Assembly: GCF_003148905.1 (NCBI RefSeq)
Contig: NZ_QGHC01000008.1
Span: 124,001 to 188,000, forward strand
From: Fulvimonas soli
GTDB taxonomy: Bacteria > Pseudomonadota > Gammaproteobacteria > Xanthomonadales > Rhodanobacteraceae
Direction of reading: 5' to 3'
Length of the DNA stretch: 64,000 nt
Position 1 is the first letter of the stretch. Each line of letters begins with the position of its first letter. Positions 26,941 to 35,714 of the stretch are shown here, piece after piece. The notes under the pieces were generated by a model. It worked only from the letters and a program-made list of their open reading frames with translations. It did not search any database and had not been told where the DNA came from. The translations under genes and the position numbers were made by a program.

Positions 26941-28989
26941 ATGACCGCCGCCGCCCGCTCCCGTCACGTCGCCCGCGCGGTCACGCGCCGCGCCGTGCGC
27001 GGCTCGATGGCGGTGCCGATGCTGATCATGATGGTCGGCCTGCTGGGCATGCTCGGGCTGGTCGAGGTCGGCTACCTGTTCTGGGCCAAGCGCGAGGCGC
27101 AGAAGGTGGCCGACCTGGCGGCGCTGGCCGGCGCGCAGCAGTTGCAGACCTGCCCGGCCGGCAACGACGACAACGCCGCCGCGCGCGGCAGCGCCGCCGA
27201 CAACCACTTCGGCGGCAGCCTGGCGATCGCCTGCGGCTACTGGGACCCCGCCAACGGCGGGGAGCAGCACTTCGCCGGCGCGGACGCCGCGCACCCGGCC
27301 AACGCGGTCCGCGTCCGCGCGTCGATGCCGCTGGTGCCGTTCTTCGGCTTCGCCAGCTTCAGCGGCGTCAGCGCCACCTCGGTGGCCGCCCATACCGATC
27401 CGGTCGCCGCCTTCTCGGTGGGCTCGCAGTTGCTCGAACTGCAGGACAGCGGCATGGTGCCCGGCATCCTCAAGCTGCTCGGCCTGGATGCCGGGGGCAC
27501 CGCGCTGGTCGGCTACAACGGCCTGGCCAACCTGCACGTCACGCCGGCCGAGCTGCTCAAGGAGCTGGGCATCGACGTCAGCGCGGCCACCGACGTCGGC
27601 ACGCTCAACAGCCTTCTCGCCGCGCGGCAGGTCAGCATCGACGACCTGCTCGACGCCATGATCCGCCTGGGCGAGCAGCAGCAGCTCGCCCAGGCCACCC
27701 TGGCCGCGCTGGACACGCTGAAGGTGCAGGCCCAGGCGCAGGGCGGCGCGCTGCTGCAGCTGGGCACCGCCGCCGACGGCGCGCACCGCGGGCTGTTCGC
27801 CCTGATCGACACCGCCAACGTGAAATCGGCGCTCGACGCGCAGGTGAGCGCGCTCGACCTGGTCAACGTCGCGCTGCAGGTCGCCAACAGCCACCACCTG
27901 GCGGACCTGCAGGTGCCGGTTCCCGGCGTCTCCGCCTGGGCGACGCTGATCGAGCCGCCCTCGATCGCCATCGGCGGCGTGGGCGCCACCGCCTACACCG
28001 CGCAGTTGCGCGTGCGCCTGGCCATCAGCACCTCCGCCATTCCCGCGCTGGGTCCGCTGCTGCAGGCGCTGGGCACGTCGGTCAACCTGCCGGTCGTGCT
28101 CGACGTCACCAACGGCAAGGGCACGCTGACCCGCCTGTGCGACGCCAGCGCGCAGGGCCGGACGGCCACCATCGCCACGCAGGCCTCGCTGCTCAACCTG
28201 TGCGTCGGCAAGTTCGACGACAAGGCCATCGCCTCGACCAGCCAGTCCTGCGACGTGGGCCTGCGGAACGAGAACCTGGTCACGGTGCTCGGCGTCCCCC
28301 TGATCACGAACCAGCTGCACCTCCAGGCCCTGACCGGCCAGGGCGACCTGACGCTGCATCCCGGCGAGACCGGCAGCATCCACATGGACCTCGACCTGGG
28401 CGACGCCGTGGCCGACCTGGCCAATGGCCTGCTGTCCCTGATCCTGGGCACCGCCACCAGCGGCAACGCGGGCAGCCCGAACGTCGCGCAGATGGCGGAC
28501 GACCTGTGGAACAACGCCGGCCCGTACCCGGACACGCCCAACGGCCGCAAGCAACGCATGCAGTACATCCAGCAGGAGCTGGCCAAGCCGGTGTCGCCGC
28601 AGACCACCGCCCTGCTGCCGGGGCTGGCGAACCTGGTCGGCGGCCTGCTCGGCTCGGTCGGCGACCTGCTCGGCGGCGTGCTGGGCGCGGTGACCGGCGA
28701 CCAGTGCACCACCACCCTGCTCGGCCTGCCGGGCGGCAGCGCGGACGGCTGCAAGGCGATCCTGCGCGACACGCTGGGCCACATCCAGGCCGCCGGCAGC
28801 GGCACGGCGCTCTCCAACGCCCTGCTCGCGCCGCTGGCCCAGGTGCTCGACCTGCTGCGCCCGGTGCTCAACGACGTCGGACAGCAGTTCCTGCAACCGC
28901 TGCTGGCCACCCTGCTGGGCGAGGAACCCGGCCGCACCGACGTCCACCTGCAATCCCTGCAATGCCACCGCGTCCAACTGGTCTATTGA
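26941..28989 (+). CDS. tadG: TadG-like pilus assembly protein
   Basis: A 682-residue protein. A basic N-terminus is followed by the TadG-type hydrophobic segment SMAVPMLIMMVGLLGMLGLVEVGY near residues 21-44 and the conserved WAKREAQKVADLAALAGAQ. The long external part is rich in Leu, Ala, Gly and Asn with six or more scattered cysteines, and it ends in a C-terminal region rich in LLGGVLGAVTG-type segments. It is the last gene of the Tad operon, 4 bp after DUF3613. It is longer than many TadG proteins, and I saw no clear von Willebrand A motif (DxSxS). Confidence 0.85.
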   Translation: MTAAARSRHVARAVTRRAVRGSMAVPMLIMMVGLLGMLGLVEVGYLFWAKREAQKVADLAALAGAQQLQTCPAGNDDNAAARGSAADNHFGGSLAIACGYWDPANGGEQHFAGADAAHPANAVRVRASMPLVPFFGFASFSGVSATSVAAHTDPVAAFSVGSQLLELQDSGMVPGILKLLGLDAGGTALVGYNGLANLHVTPAELLKELGIDVSAATDVGTLNSLLAARQVSIDDLLDAMIRLGEQQQLAQATLAALDTLKVQAQAQGGALLQLGTAADGAHRGLFALIDTANVKSALDAQVSALDLVNVALQVANSHHLADLQVPVPGVSAWATLIEPPSIAIGGVGATAYTAQLRVRLAISTSAIPALGPLLQALGTSVNLPVVLDVTNGKGTLTRLCDASAQGRTATIATQASLLNLCVGKFDDKAIASTSQSCDVGLRNENLVTVLGVPLITNQLHLQALTGQGDLTLHPGETGSIHMDLDLGDAVADLANGLLSLILGTATSGNAGSPNVAQMADDLWNNAGPYPDTPNGRKQRMQYIQQELAKPVSPQTTALLPGLANLVGGLLGSVGDLLGGVLGAVTGDQCTTTLLGLPGGSADGCKAILRDTLGHIQAAGSGTALSNALLAPLAQVLDLLRPVLNDVGQQFLQPLLATLLGEEPGRTDVHLQSLQCHRVQLVY

Positions 28990-29125
28990 GATGCCCCTGC
29001 CGCCACGCCGCCGACCCTTGACCCCCGCCCCGCTGCCTTTAGACTTCGGGCAGCTCGCTCCCGCCGCGGCCACGAAGGCCGCCGGCGCGCTCCACCACGA
29101 TGGCAACGCAAAGGATTTCAGGGGG

Positions 29126-29875
29126 ATGAACCGAATGACTCGCAGCGCGGGTGCGCGGCTTTGCGCGGTATCGATTCTGGCGGCCCTGGCGGTCACGTCC
29201 CTGGCGGCGTGCGCCGGCACGCCCGCGACGTTCGCGCCGGGCGTGGCCGGGGCCGCGACCGTGCCGCCCGCGACGTCCGCCGCCGCGCCGGCCGGCGCCG
29301 CCGCGGCCACCAGCACCGTGGACGACCTGCGCCGGCTGATCGACGGCCACCAGCTGACCGAGCTGCGCACCACCTACAACGCCACCTACGGCGCCAGCCT
29401 GCTGTTCTACGCCGACAAGCTCAGCTACTACGTGGCGCTGTTCCACGGCAAGGAGTTCTGGCGCGCGATCCAGACCGACTCCTACGACGAGGCCGAGGCG
29501 GTCTACCGCACCTTCGCCGAGCAGACGCAGAAGCTGGCGCAGGTGGACATCGACGCGATGCGGCTGGCCGCCGGCAAGCGCTACACCGAGCAGATGCTCG
29601 CGCTGAACCAGCAGCGCCTGCAGAACCTGCAGCAGGACGCGGAATACCAGCGCCGGCAGGCCCGCCAGGTGGCCGAGCAGCAGCAGCAGGCCCAGCAGCA
29701 GGCGGTGGCGCTCACCGCCGACCTGCGCAACACCAGCAGCCAGCTCGAGGCGCTCAAGCAGCGCATCCGCGAGCTGGAGTCGCAGCAGGCCGATCCCTCG
29801 CTGACGCTGCCGCCGCCGGGCGCGCCGGCCGCGCCCGCGCCGGCATCCTCGGCCCCGCCCGCGCCGTCGCCCTGA
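29126..29875 (+). CDS. DUF2968-type lipoprotein
   Basis: A 249-residue lipoprotein with lipobox SLAACAG (Cys near residue 27). The conserved domain at about 65-160 contains DDLRRLIDGHQLTELRTTYNATYGASLLFY and FWRAIQTDSYDEAEAVYRTF, which I recognise as DUF2968. Residues about 170-225 form a Gln-rich coiled coil (RRQARQVAEQQQQAQQQAVAL), and the tail is Pro/Ala-rich. Its function is unknown. It lies 136 bp after tadG with its own GGGGG ribosome site, so it is probably a separate transcript. An ATG at 29135 is an alternative start. Confidence 0.82.
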   Translation: MNRMTRSAGARLCAVSILAALAVTSLAACAGTPATFAPGVAGAATVPPATSAAAPAGAAAATSTVDDLRRLIDGHQLTELRTTYNATYGASLLFYADKLSYYVALFHGKEFWRAIQTDSYDEAEAVYRTFAEQTQKLAQVDIDAMRLAAGKRYTEQMLALNQQRLQNLQQDAEYQRRQARQVAEQQQQAQQQAVALTADLRNTSSQLEALKQRIRELESQQADPSLTLPPPGAPAAPAPASSAPPAPSP

Positions 29876-29878
29876 AGC

Positions 29879-29898
29879 GCCGGGGCGCCCGCCCCGGC
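29879..29898 (+). terminator. GC hairpin after the DUF2968 gene
   Basis: GCCGGGGC/GCCCCGGC forms a short strong stem starting 4 bases after the stop codon. No T-run follows, so it may be a pause or RNA-stability element rather than an intrinsic terminator. Confidence 0.35.
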
Positions 29899-30032
29899 CG
29901 CGCGCCGCGACACGCCGCTGCCGCGCAAGCGGGAGAAGCCTTCCGGTGCCCCGGACGATCCCTTGCGCGGAGGCGGCGCATCGCGCGCAACGGCAGCGGC
30001 GAGGCGAAAGGCCCGGCGTCTGACCGGCACGC

Positions 30033-30485
30033 TCAGCCGCCACGGCCCGCCTCGCTCTCGCCCGCCTCCGCGCCGGCGGCCGCCGCGTGCGGGCCCGGCC
30101 GGATCGGCGCGCCGCGCGCCCTCGCCACCGCCCGGGTCAGCTCCACGCCCAGCAGCAGGATCGGCGCGGTGTAGTAGGCCAGCAGCAGCACCACCGCGCT
30201 GCACGCCGGTCCGTAGGCGCCGCCGACGCTGCTGCGCGCCAGGTACACGCCCACCGCGAACTTGCCCACGGCGAACAGCAGCGCGGTCAGGCCCGCGCCC
30301 GCCAGCGCGTCGCGCCGGGCGATCACCGCATCGGGCAGCACCTTGAAGATCGCCGCGAACACCACGCCGAAGAGCAGCAGCGACGCCACCGCCTGCCAGG
30401 CCAGCGTGCCGCCGCGCACGAACACCGCGATCACTTCGCTGGCGGCGAAGGAGGCCACCAGCAGGAACGCCAGCGACAGCAGCAT
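30033..30485 (-). pseudogene. YihY/BrkB-family protein, 5'-truncated
   Basis: About 150 codons match only the C-terminal half of YihY/BrkB membrane proteins, which are usually 280-420 residues. Visible membrane segments are [41 protein letters not shown] and the closing family block GPACSAVVLLLAYYTAPILLLGVELT. The sequence 5' of this point is the divergent ribbon-helix-helix gene, so the N-terminal half, including several membrane helices, is missing. Probably a deletion or rearrangement scar; expression as a short protein cannot be excluded. Confidence 0.7.
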
Positions 30486-30513
30486 CCGTCGCTCTCGACG
30501 GATGGAGCGCCCA

Positions 30514-30531
30514 TTGCTGGTTTGCCAGCAA
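30514..30531. promoter_or_regulatory. TTGCTGG-TTTG-CCAGCAA palindrome
   Basis: A perfect 7-bp inverted repeat around a 4-base centre ends 9 bases before the first ATG of the ribbon-helix-helix gene. Small RHH proteins often repress their own operon through such sites, so this may be its operator. The protein-site link is inferred. Confidence 0.45.
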
Positions 30532-30540
30532 ATTAGCAAG

Positions 30541-30726
30541 ATGCCCGGCATGGCCGACGCCGACCTCAAGCAGTTCAACGTGTACCTGCCGATCGGGCCG
30601 ATCCGCGAGATCAAGCACCGCGCGATCGAGGCGGAGCTGTCGCTGTCGGCGCTGGTGGCCGAGGCGCTGCGCGCCTACCTGGGCAAGCCATCCTCCGGCC
30701 GGCGACCGGCCCGCAGGGAGAAGTGA
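30541..30726 (+). CDS. Small ribbon-helix-helix (CopG-like) protein
   Basis: A 61-residue protein. The core [39 protein letters not shown] is a beta strand followed by two helices, the RHH DNA-binding fold. A basic tail (RRPARREK) follows. It ends one base before the glyoxalase-fold gene, so the two are coupled. Starts at 30541 and 30550 are both possible, and neither has a clear ribosome site. A palindrome sits just upstream. Proteins of this type are either antitoxins or autoregulators, but no toxin-like partner is present. Confidence 0.72.
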   Translation: MPGMADADLKQFNVYLPIGPIREIKHRAIEAELSLSALVAEALRAYLGKPSSGRRPARREK

Positions 30727-30727
30727 C

Positions 30728-31078
30728 ATGAGGACCGAAGGCATTCCGGCGATCTTCCTGACCACCCACAACTGGGGCAAGTCGGCGAAGTTCTTCCAGG
30801 CACTGGGTTTCACGCTCGAGTTCGAAACCGATCATCATTCCGGCCAGCTGCGCAGCGGAGATGGCACGCCGCCGCTCATCGCCGAGGTGCCGCCGACCGA
30901 GCGGCCGGACATGCAGGTGGTACTCGCGTTCCCCGACGAGGCATCGTTCGTGCCGCGACCCGGCATCGAGGTGGCTTCGCCGTTCGAGGACGCGCACTGG
31001 GGCACGCGCGAGACGACCGTGCGCGATCCGGACGGGCGCCTCTGGCGCTTGCAGGCACCAGGCAAACCGAAGGCGTGA
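30728..31078 (+). CDS. VOC (glyoxalase/bleomycin-resistance fold) family protein
   Basis: A 116-residue protein with a single VOC-type repeat pair: IPAIFLTTHNWGKSAKFFQALGFTLEFETDHH at the N-terminus and RETTVRDPDGRLWRLQAP at the C-terminus. The substrate cannot be assigned. GGGAGAA upstream overlaps the end of the RHH gene, and its stop overlaps the ATG of the broken methyltransferase gene, so the three form one unit. Confidence 0.83.
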   Translation: MRTEGIPAIFLTTHNWGKSAKFFQALGFTLEFETDHHSGQLRSGDGTPPLIAEVPPTERPDMQVVLAFPDEASFVPRPGIEVASPFEDAHWGTRETTVRDPDGRLWRLQAPGKPKA

Positions 31079-31947
31079 GCGCGACGATGGCCGCGTCGCC
31101 CGGCACCGGGCCGGACACCACCGCGGCGCGCACCGCGCTGTGGCGCGCGCTGCACGTGGCGGTCGATCCCCCGCCGCACGTGCTGGACGACAGCGTGGGC
31201 CTTGCACTGCTGGCGCCGGCCGACGACTGGCGCGCGCGTGGCGACATGGACCCGGATTCCACGCGGCCGTTCCGCGCCTCGATCGTGGCGCGCGCTACAT
31301 CGAAGACCTCGTCGCCGAGGCCGTCGCCGCGGGCGTGGACCAGTACGTGCTGCTCGGCGCCGGGCTCGACAGCTGCGTGCAGCGCCGGCCGGACCTTGCA
31401 TCGCGGCTGGCCGTGTTCGAGGTCGACCAGCCGCGCATGCAGGCGTGGAAGCGGCGGCGCCTGCTCGAACCCGGCCACGGCGTGCCACCGCAGCTGCGCT
31501 TCGTGCCGGTCGATCCCGAGGCGGGCGACACCTGGCGTGTCGCGCTCGATGCCGCCGGCTTCGACGCGCGCAAGCCGGCGGCCGTGGCGTCCACAGGCGT
31601 GAGCATGCGCGGCGAACGCGCGCATGCTGCGCGACGTGGCCACATTGGCGCCGGACTCGTGGCTGGCGATGAGCTTCCTGCTGCCGCTGTCGATGGCGGA
31701 AGCCGCCGTGCGTCCGGGACTGGAACTGGCGGAAAAGGGCGCGCGCGCCAGCGGCACGCCGTTCCTCAGCTATTGCACGCCAACGGAGATCCTGGCCGAG
31801 GCGCGCGCGGCCGGCCTTGCCGACGCATGGCACGTGTCCGCGGACGAACTTGCGGCGCGCTACTTCGCCAACCGGACCGACGGACTGCGGCCGCCGCGCA
31901 ACGCCGAGGAGCTGCTTGTCGCGCGCGTCGGCTCCGGACGGGGCTAG
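31075..31947 (+). pseudogene. SAM-dependent methyltransferase (TIGR00027/LCM type), frameshifted
   Basis: Three consecutive frames together give one leucine-carboxyl-methyltransferase-like protein. Frame 1 (31075 to about 31290) ends RPFRASIVARA. Frame 2 (about 31293-31607) reads RYIEDLVAEAVAAGVDQYVLLGAGLDS through VFEVDQPRMQAWKRRRL to VASTGVSM. Frame 3 (31624-31947) reads MLRDVATLAPDS through GARASGTPFLSY to RTDGLRPPRNAEELLVA. The first break lies in a GC dinucleotide run at 31287-31295. The second, near 31605-31624, also loses a few expected codons. The gene is either decayed or affected by errors in GC runs. Confidence 0.8.
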
Positions 31948-32115
31948 GCGTGCCGCTGACCGCAGCGCCGTCGTGGCACCCGCCCGCAACCTCGCCATCC
32001 GCGAGACCCCGCGCCATGAAATCCCGGGTCCCGATGCCGGCGCTGCGGTTTCCGCTGCCCTGGCCGGGCGCGCGGCGCGCGCCCCGGGACGCTGAACCCA
32101 GCCTTGCCGCGACCG

Positions 32116-33747
32116 CTACGGCAGCCGCCGCGGATGCGCGGCGAAGAACGCCTGCAGGAACGCCTGCCGCGCGCTGCCGCGGTCGACCTCGGTGCGCGTG
32201 TCCACGGCGATGGTCTGGCGCAGCAGTCCGCCGTCCTGCTCGCGCACGGCCGGCCAGGCCGGCAGCTCCGGCCCGTTGGGGTCGCCGCGCCTGACGAACT
32301 GCGCCACGTAGCCGGCGAAGAGGCGCGACACCGCGCGGTCCTGCGGCGTCCACGCATACACCGCGTTGCCGTCGAGGTTGTCCAGCGCGTACTCGATCTC
32401 GCCGCTGTGCACCGCGCCCGCGTCGGGCCTCTCGCCCGGCTCCGGATGGCGCTTGGCCGGGCGCGGCTGCGCGTACCAGTAGAAGTACACCGGCGCGCCG
32501 CTGCGGCGGTGCAGGTCCATCCAGCGCCAGGTGCTGTGCGCGATGAACAGGTCGCCGGCCAGCGCCGTGGCCGAGCGCTTCACCTCCTCCTCGCTGCCGC
32601 CGGGATACAGCGCCAACGCCTGTGCCGCCTGCGCGCCGAACAGGCGCTGCAGCACCTCGCGGTAGCGCGCGGGCGTCGGCGGCTGGTCCTTCAGCAGCGC
32701 GGTGTAGTAGCCCTCCTGCGAGTTGGCGCCCAGCAGCAACGGCACGCGCGCCTGCGCGCCGCGCGCGAAGGTCCGCTCCGGCGGCTCGACCAGGAAGTCG
32801 CCGTCGACGTCCGGCTGCCACGCCGGATGGCCCTCGGCGTCGCTGGCGCGCAGCAGCGTCTCGGCGGGCAGCGCGCGCAGCCCGGCCAGCGTGGCGGCGC
32901 CGACGCGCCTGGCGAAGGCGGCGCCGCGGCGCTCGGCCTCGGCGAGCGGCAGCGGGGCGATCGGCGCGATCAGCGCGCCGCTCTCGCCGATGGCGCCGGC
33001 GATCAGCCCGCGCGTCTGCGGCGAGGCCATCAGCGCGCTCACCGAGATCGAGCCGGCCGACTCGCCGCCGATGGTGATGCGCGCCGGGTCGCCGCCGAAG
33101 CGCGCGATGTTGGCCTGCACCCAGCGCAGCGCCGCCGCCTGGTCGAGCAGGCCGTAGTTGCCGGCCGCGCGGCGCGGCGATTCGGCCGCCAGCTCCGGCA
33201 GGGCGAGGAAGCCGAACGCGCCCAGGCGGTAGTTCACCGTCACCGCGACGATGCCGCGCGCGGCCAGGTGCGCGCCGTCGTAGCGCGGCTCCGAGCCGTC
33301 GCCGCCGACGAAGCCGCCGCCGTAGAAGTACACCAGCACCGGCAGCTTCGCGTCCGCCGCGCGCGCCGGCGTCCACACGTTGAGGTAGAGGCAGTCCTCG
33401 CTCATGCCGTCGCTGCGGAACACCATGTCGCTGAACAGCGGCAGCTGCATGCAGCGCGGGCCGAAGCGCGTGGCCTGGCGCACGCCGGCCCACGCCGGCG
33501 CGGGCTGCGGCGGCTTCCAGCGCAGCGCGCCCAGCGGCGGCGCGGCGTAGGGAATGCCCTGGAACTCGCGCAGGGCCACGCCATCGACCTGCGCGGCCAC
33601 GCCTTCCAGCGTGCCGCCCTGCACGTCCACGCGCGGCGCCGCCGCGGTGGCGGCCACGGCCGTGCCGGGACCGGCCGCCAGCCATGCCGCCACGGCCAGG
33701 GGGAAGGAACGGCGCATCGTCGCTTGCAGTCGCGGCAGCAGGGCCAT
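32116..33747 (-). CDS. Type-B carboxylesterase, secreted
   Basis: A 543-residue alpha/beta hydrolase of the carboxylesterase/lipase type. A signal peptide (about 12-32, LAVAAWLAAGPGTAVAA) directs it out of the cytoplasm. The family marks EDCLYLNVWTPA and the catalytic-serine elbow GGESAGS near residue 220 are present. An acid residue lies in GANSQEGYY, and a His lies in AVHSGEIEYAL near residue 435. The oxyanion region is YFYGGGFVGG. The substrate is unknown. GGAG lies 8 bases before the ATG at 33747. Confidence 0.9.
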   Translation of the reverse strand: MALLPRLQATMRRSFPLAVAAWLAAGPGTAVAATAAAPRVDVQGGTLEGVAAQVDGVALREFQGIPYAAPPLGALRWKPPQPAPAWAGVRQATRFGPRCMQLPLFSDMVFRSDGMSEDCLYLNVWTPARAADAKLPVLVYFYGGGFVGGDGSEPRYDGAHLAARGIVAVTVNYRLGAFGFLALPELAAESPRRAAGNYGLLDQAAALRWVQANIARFGGDPARITIGGESAGSISVSALMASPQTRGLIAGAIGESGALIAPIAPLPLAEAERRGAAFARRVGAATLAGLRALPAETLLRASDAEGHPAWQPDVDGDFLVEPPERTFARGAQARVPLLLGANSQEGYYTALLKDQPPTPARYREVLQRLFGAQAAQALALYPGGSEEEVKRSATALAGDLFIAHSTWRWMDLHRRSGAPVYFYWYAQPRPAKRHPEPGERPDAGAVHSGEIEYALDNLDGNAVYAWTPQDRAVSRLFAGYVAQFVRRGDPNGPELPAWPAVREQDGGLLRQTIAVDTRTEVDRGSARQAFLQAFFAAHPRRLP

Positions 33748-33980
33748 GGGGTTCGCTCCGGCAAGGGCTCCGCGGGCAGACTAGACCATCGCCGCCGCGA
33801 CGGCCATGGCGCGGCGGGGGCGGCGCCGAAAGGCGCATGGCCGGGCGGCGCGCCGTCGCCCGCCCTGCGATCCCGTTCCACACCCGCTTCATGGCGCAAC
33901 GGCGTAGCATGCGGCGCCGGGGCCATGCCGCGCGTCGTCCCGGCATGGCGCACGCACCACCGTCAACCAGGGAGCAAGCC

Positions 33981-34532
33981 ATGAACGCAGGTCTGCTGCA
34001 TCATCTCGGCCGCAATTGGTGGGTGTTCGTCCTCTACGGCGTGATCGCCGTGCTGTTCGGCCTGTTCGCCATCGCCCGTCCCCTCGCCGCCGCCTTCGCG
34101 CTGGCCTGGGCCTGCGGCGTGATGGCGCTGGCCGAGACGCTGATCACCGTGTTCGCCCTGTTCGACCGCCGCGTCACCGTCTCCAAGGGCTGGCTGGTGC
34201 TGTATGCGCTGGTCTCGCTGGCGTTCGGCGTGCTGGCGGTGAGCAACCCGGTCGCCGTGGCCGGCGCGCTGCTGATGCTGCTGGCCGCGTGGCTGGTGGT
34301 CGGCGGCGTCTACCGCATCGTGTTCGCCATCCGCGTGCGCAAGGAGATCGAGGGCGAGTGGCTGATCGCGCTCAGCGGCGTGCTGGCGATCGTGCTCGGC
34401 GTGCTGTTCGTGCTCAGCCCGGTGGCCGGGCTGCTGGTCACCGCGCTGTGGATCGGCGTGGCGGCGCTGTTCTACGGCGTGCTGCAGATCGCGGCGGGCA
34501 TCCGCCTGCACCGGCTGGCCGGCAGCGTCTGA
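33981..34532 (+). CDS. hdeD: HdeD-family membrane protein
   Basis: A 183-residue protein with six hydrophobic segments arranged as three helix pairs (WWVFVLYGVIAVLFGLFAI, ALAWACGVMALAETLITVFALF, and later pairs), typical of the HdeD/DUF308 family. E. coli HdeD aids acid resistance at high cell density; the role here is inferred from family only. The start has GGAGCAAGCC upstream. It appears to be a single-gene unit. Confidence 0.87.
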   Translation: MNAGLLHHLGRNWWVFVLYGVIAVLFGLFAIARPLAAAFALAWACGVMALAETLITVFALFDRRVTVSKGWLVLYALVSLAFGVLAVSNPVAVAGALLMLLAAWLVVGGVYRIVFAIRVRKEIEGEWLIALSGVLAIVLGVLFVLSPVAGLLVTALWIGVAALFYGVLQIAAGIRLHRLAGSV

Positions 34533-34645
34533 CCGCCATGCCCGCGCGGGCGGGCGGGTCGCCGCCCGCCTGCGCGGCGCGTCATGTCCTCGTCCGGCGC
34601 CACGTGCTAGGTTCGGGGCTCCCGCCGCGATCCCGGAGCCCACGC

Positions 34646-35503
34646 ATGCCGTCCGTCCGTCCCTGGCTGATTGCCGTCTCCGCCCTCCTGCTCGCCGCCG
34701 CCGGCCTGCCGCTGCGCGCGCAGACGCTGCGCGTGATGAGCTTCAACGTGCGCGTGCCGGTGGCCGCCGACGGCCCCAACCGCTGGGAGGCGCGGCGCGA
34801 CCTGCTGGTGCGCACCGTGCGCGAGCAGCGTCCGGACGTGATGGGCACGCAGGAGCTGCACCAGGAGCAGGGCGACTACATCGTCGCCAAGCTGCCGCAG
34901 TACGCCTGGTTCGGCATCGACCGCTTCGGCGGGCACAAGGACGAGCACATGGGCGTGTTCTACCGCAAGGACCGCCTGCGCGTGCTCGACTCGGGCAACT
35001 TCTGGCTGTCCGACACGCCGGACAAGCCCGCCAGCATCACCTGGGGCAACGTGTTCCCGCGCATGGTCACCTGGGCGCTGTTCGAGGACAAGGCGAACGG
35101 CCGTCGCTTCTACTACTACGACACGCACTTTCCCTACCGCGAGCAGGACGAGGACGCGCGCACCAAGTCCGCGCAGGAAATCCTCGCGCACCTGGCGAAG
35201 CTGCCGGCCGACGCGCCGTTCGTGCTCACCGGCGACCTCAACACCGGCCCCGACAGCCGCACCTACGCGCTGTTCGCGCAGCGGCTCAAGGACGCCCGCG
35301 CGATCGCGCCGCGCGTCGAGGGGCCGGAGAAGACCTTCCACAACTTCACCGGCACGCCGGACCAGCGCATCGACTTCATCTTCGTGCGCGGCTTCCGCGC
35401 CGAGCGCTACGCCACCGTCACCACGCAGCAGGACGGCCACTACCCGTCCGACCACTTCCCGGTGCTGGCCGAGCTGCGCTGGGCGGCGGCGGCCCGGCCG
35501 TAG
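34646..35503 (+). CDS. Endonuclease/exonuclease/phosphatase family protein, secreted
   Basis: A 285-residue DNase I-fold enzyme with a signal peptide (about 1-27, ending LPLRAQ). Metal and catalytic residues of the EEP family are visible: MSFNVRV near 33, GTQELHQEQGDY near 70, FVLTGDLNTGPDS near 195, and YPSDHFPVLAEL near the C-terminus. The subgroup resembles secreted phosphodiesterase/metal-dependent hydrolases rather than DNA repair enzymes. The substrate is unknown. Start chosen from GGAG upstream and the signal peptide. Confidence 0.88.
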   Translation: MPSVRPWLIAVSALLLAAAGLPLRAQTLRVMSFNVRVPVAADGPNRWEARRDLLVRTVREQRPDVMGTQELHQEQGDYIVAKLPQYAWFGIDRFGGHKDEHMGVFYRKDRLRVLDSGNFWLSDTPDKPASITWGNVFPRMVTWALFEDKANGRRFYYYDTHFPYREQDEDARTKSAQEILAHLAKLPADAPFVLTGDLNTGPDSRTYALFAQRLKDARAIAPRVEGPEKTFHNFTGTPDQRIDFIFVRGFRAERYATVTTQQDGHYPSDHFPVLAELRWAAAARP

Positions 35504-35589
35504 CCGCCGGCGGGAGGCGCGCCCGGGCATGCGCCGGCCCGCTCCCGCAGCTTCGCGGCGCGGGCGCCTCACCCCTCGCGCGCGAGGCG

Positions 35590-35660
35590 ACGCCAGGCGG
35601 CGGCCGCCCTGTTTCTTGGCCTCGTACATGGCGCGGTCGGCCTGCCGCAGCAGGTCGTGA
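35590..35660 (-). pseudogene. GGDEF-domain C-terminal remnant
   Basis: On the minus strand the short segment DLLRQADRAMYEAKKQGGRR matches the last helix of diguanylate cyclase GGDEF domains. No GGDEF signature or other part of the domain is found nearby; the sequence upstream is the Cys-rich protein gene. It looks like the end of a deleted cyclase gene. It is too short to be functional. Confidence 0.6.
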
Positions 35661-35714
35661 CGCGGCAACGGATACTTCGCCCGGCCCGGTCGGGCCGGCG
35701 CGGGAAAGGCCGCC

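Noticed and set aside
27000-29373. Long minus-strand frame opposite tadG (869 codons)
   Set aside because: Its composition is low-complexity Gly/Val/Arg/Gln and it contradicts the operon direction. The plus-strand frame has clear TadG marks.
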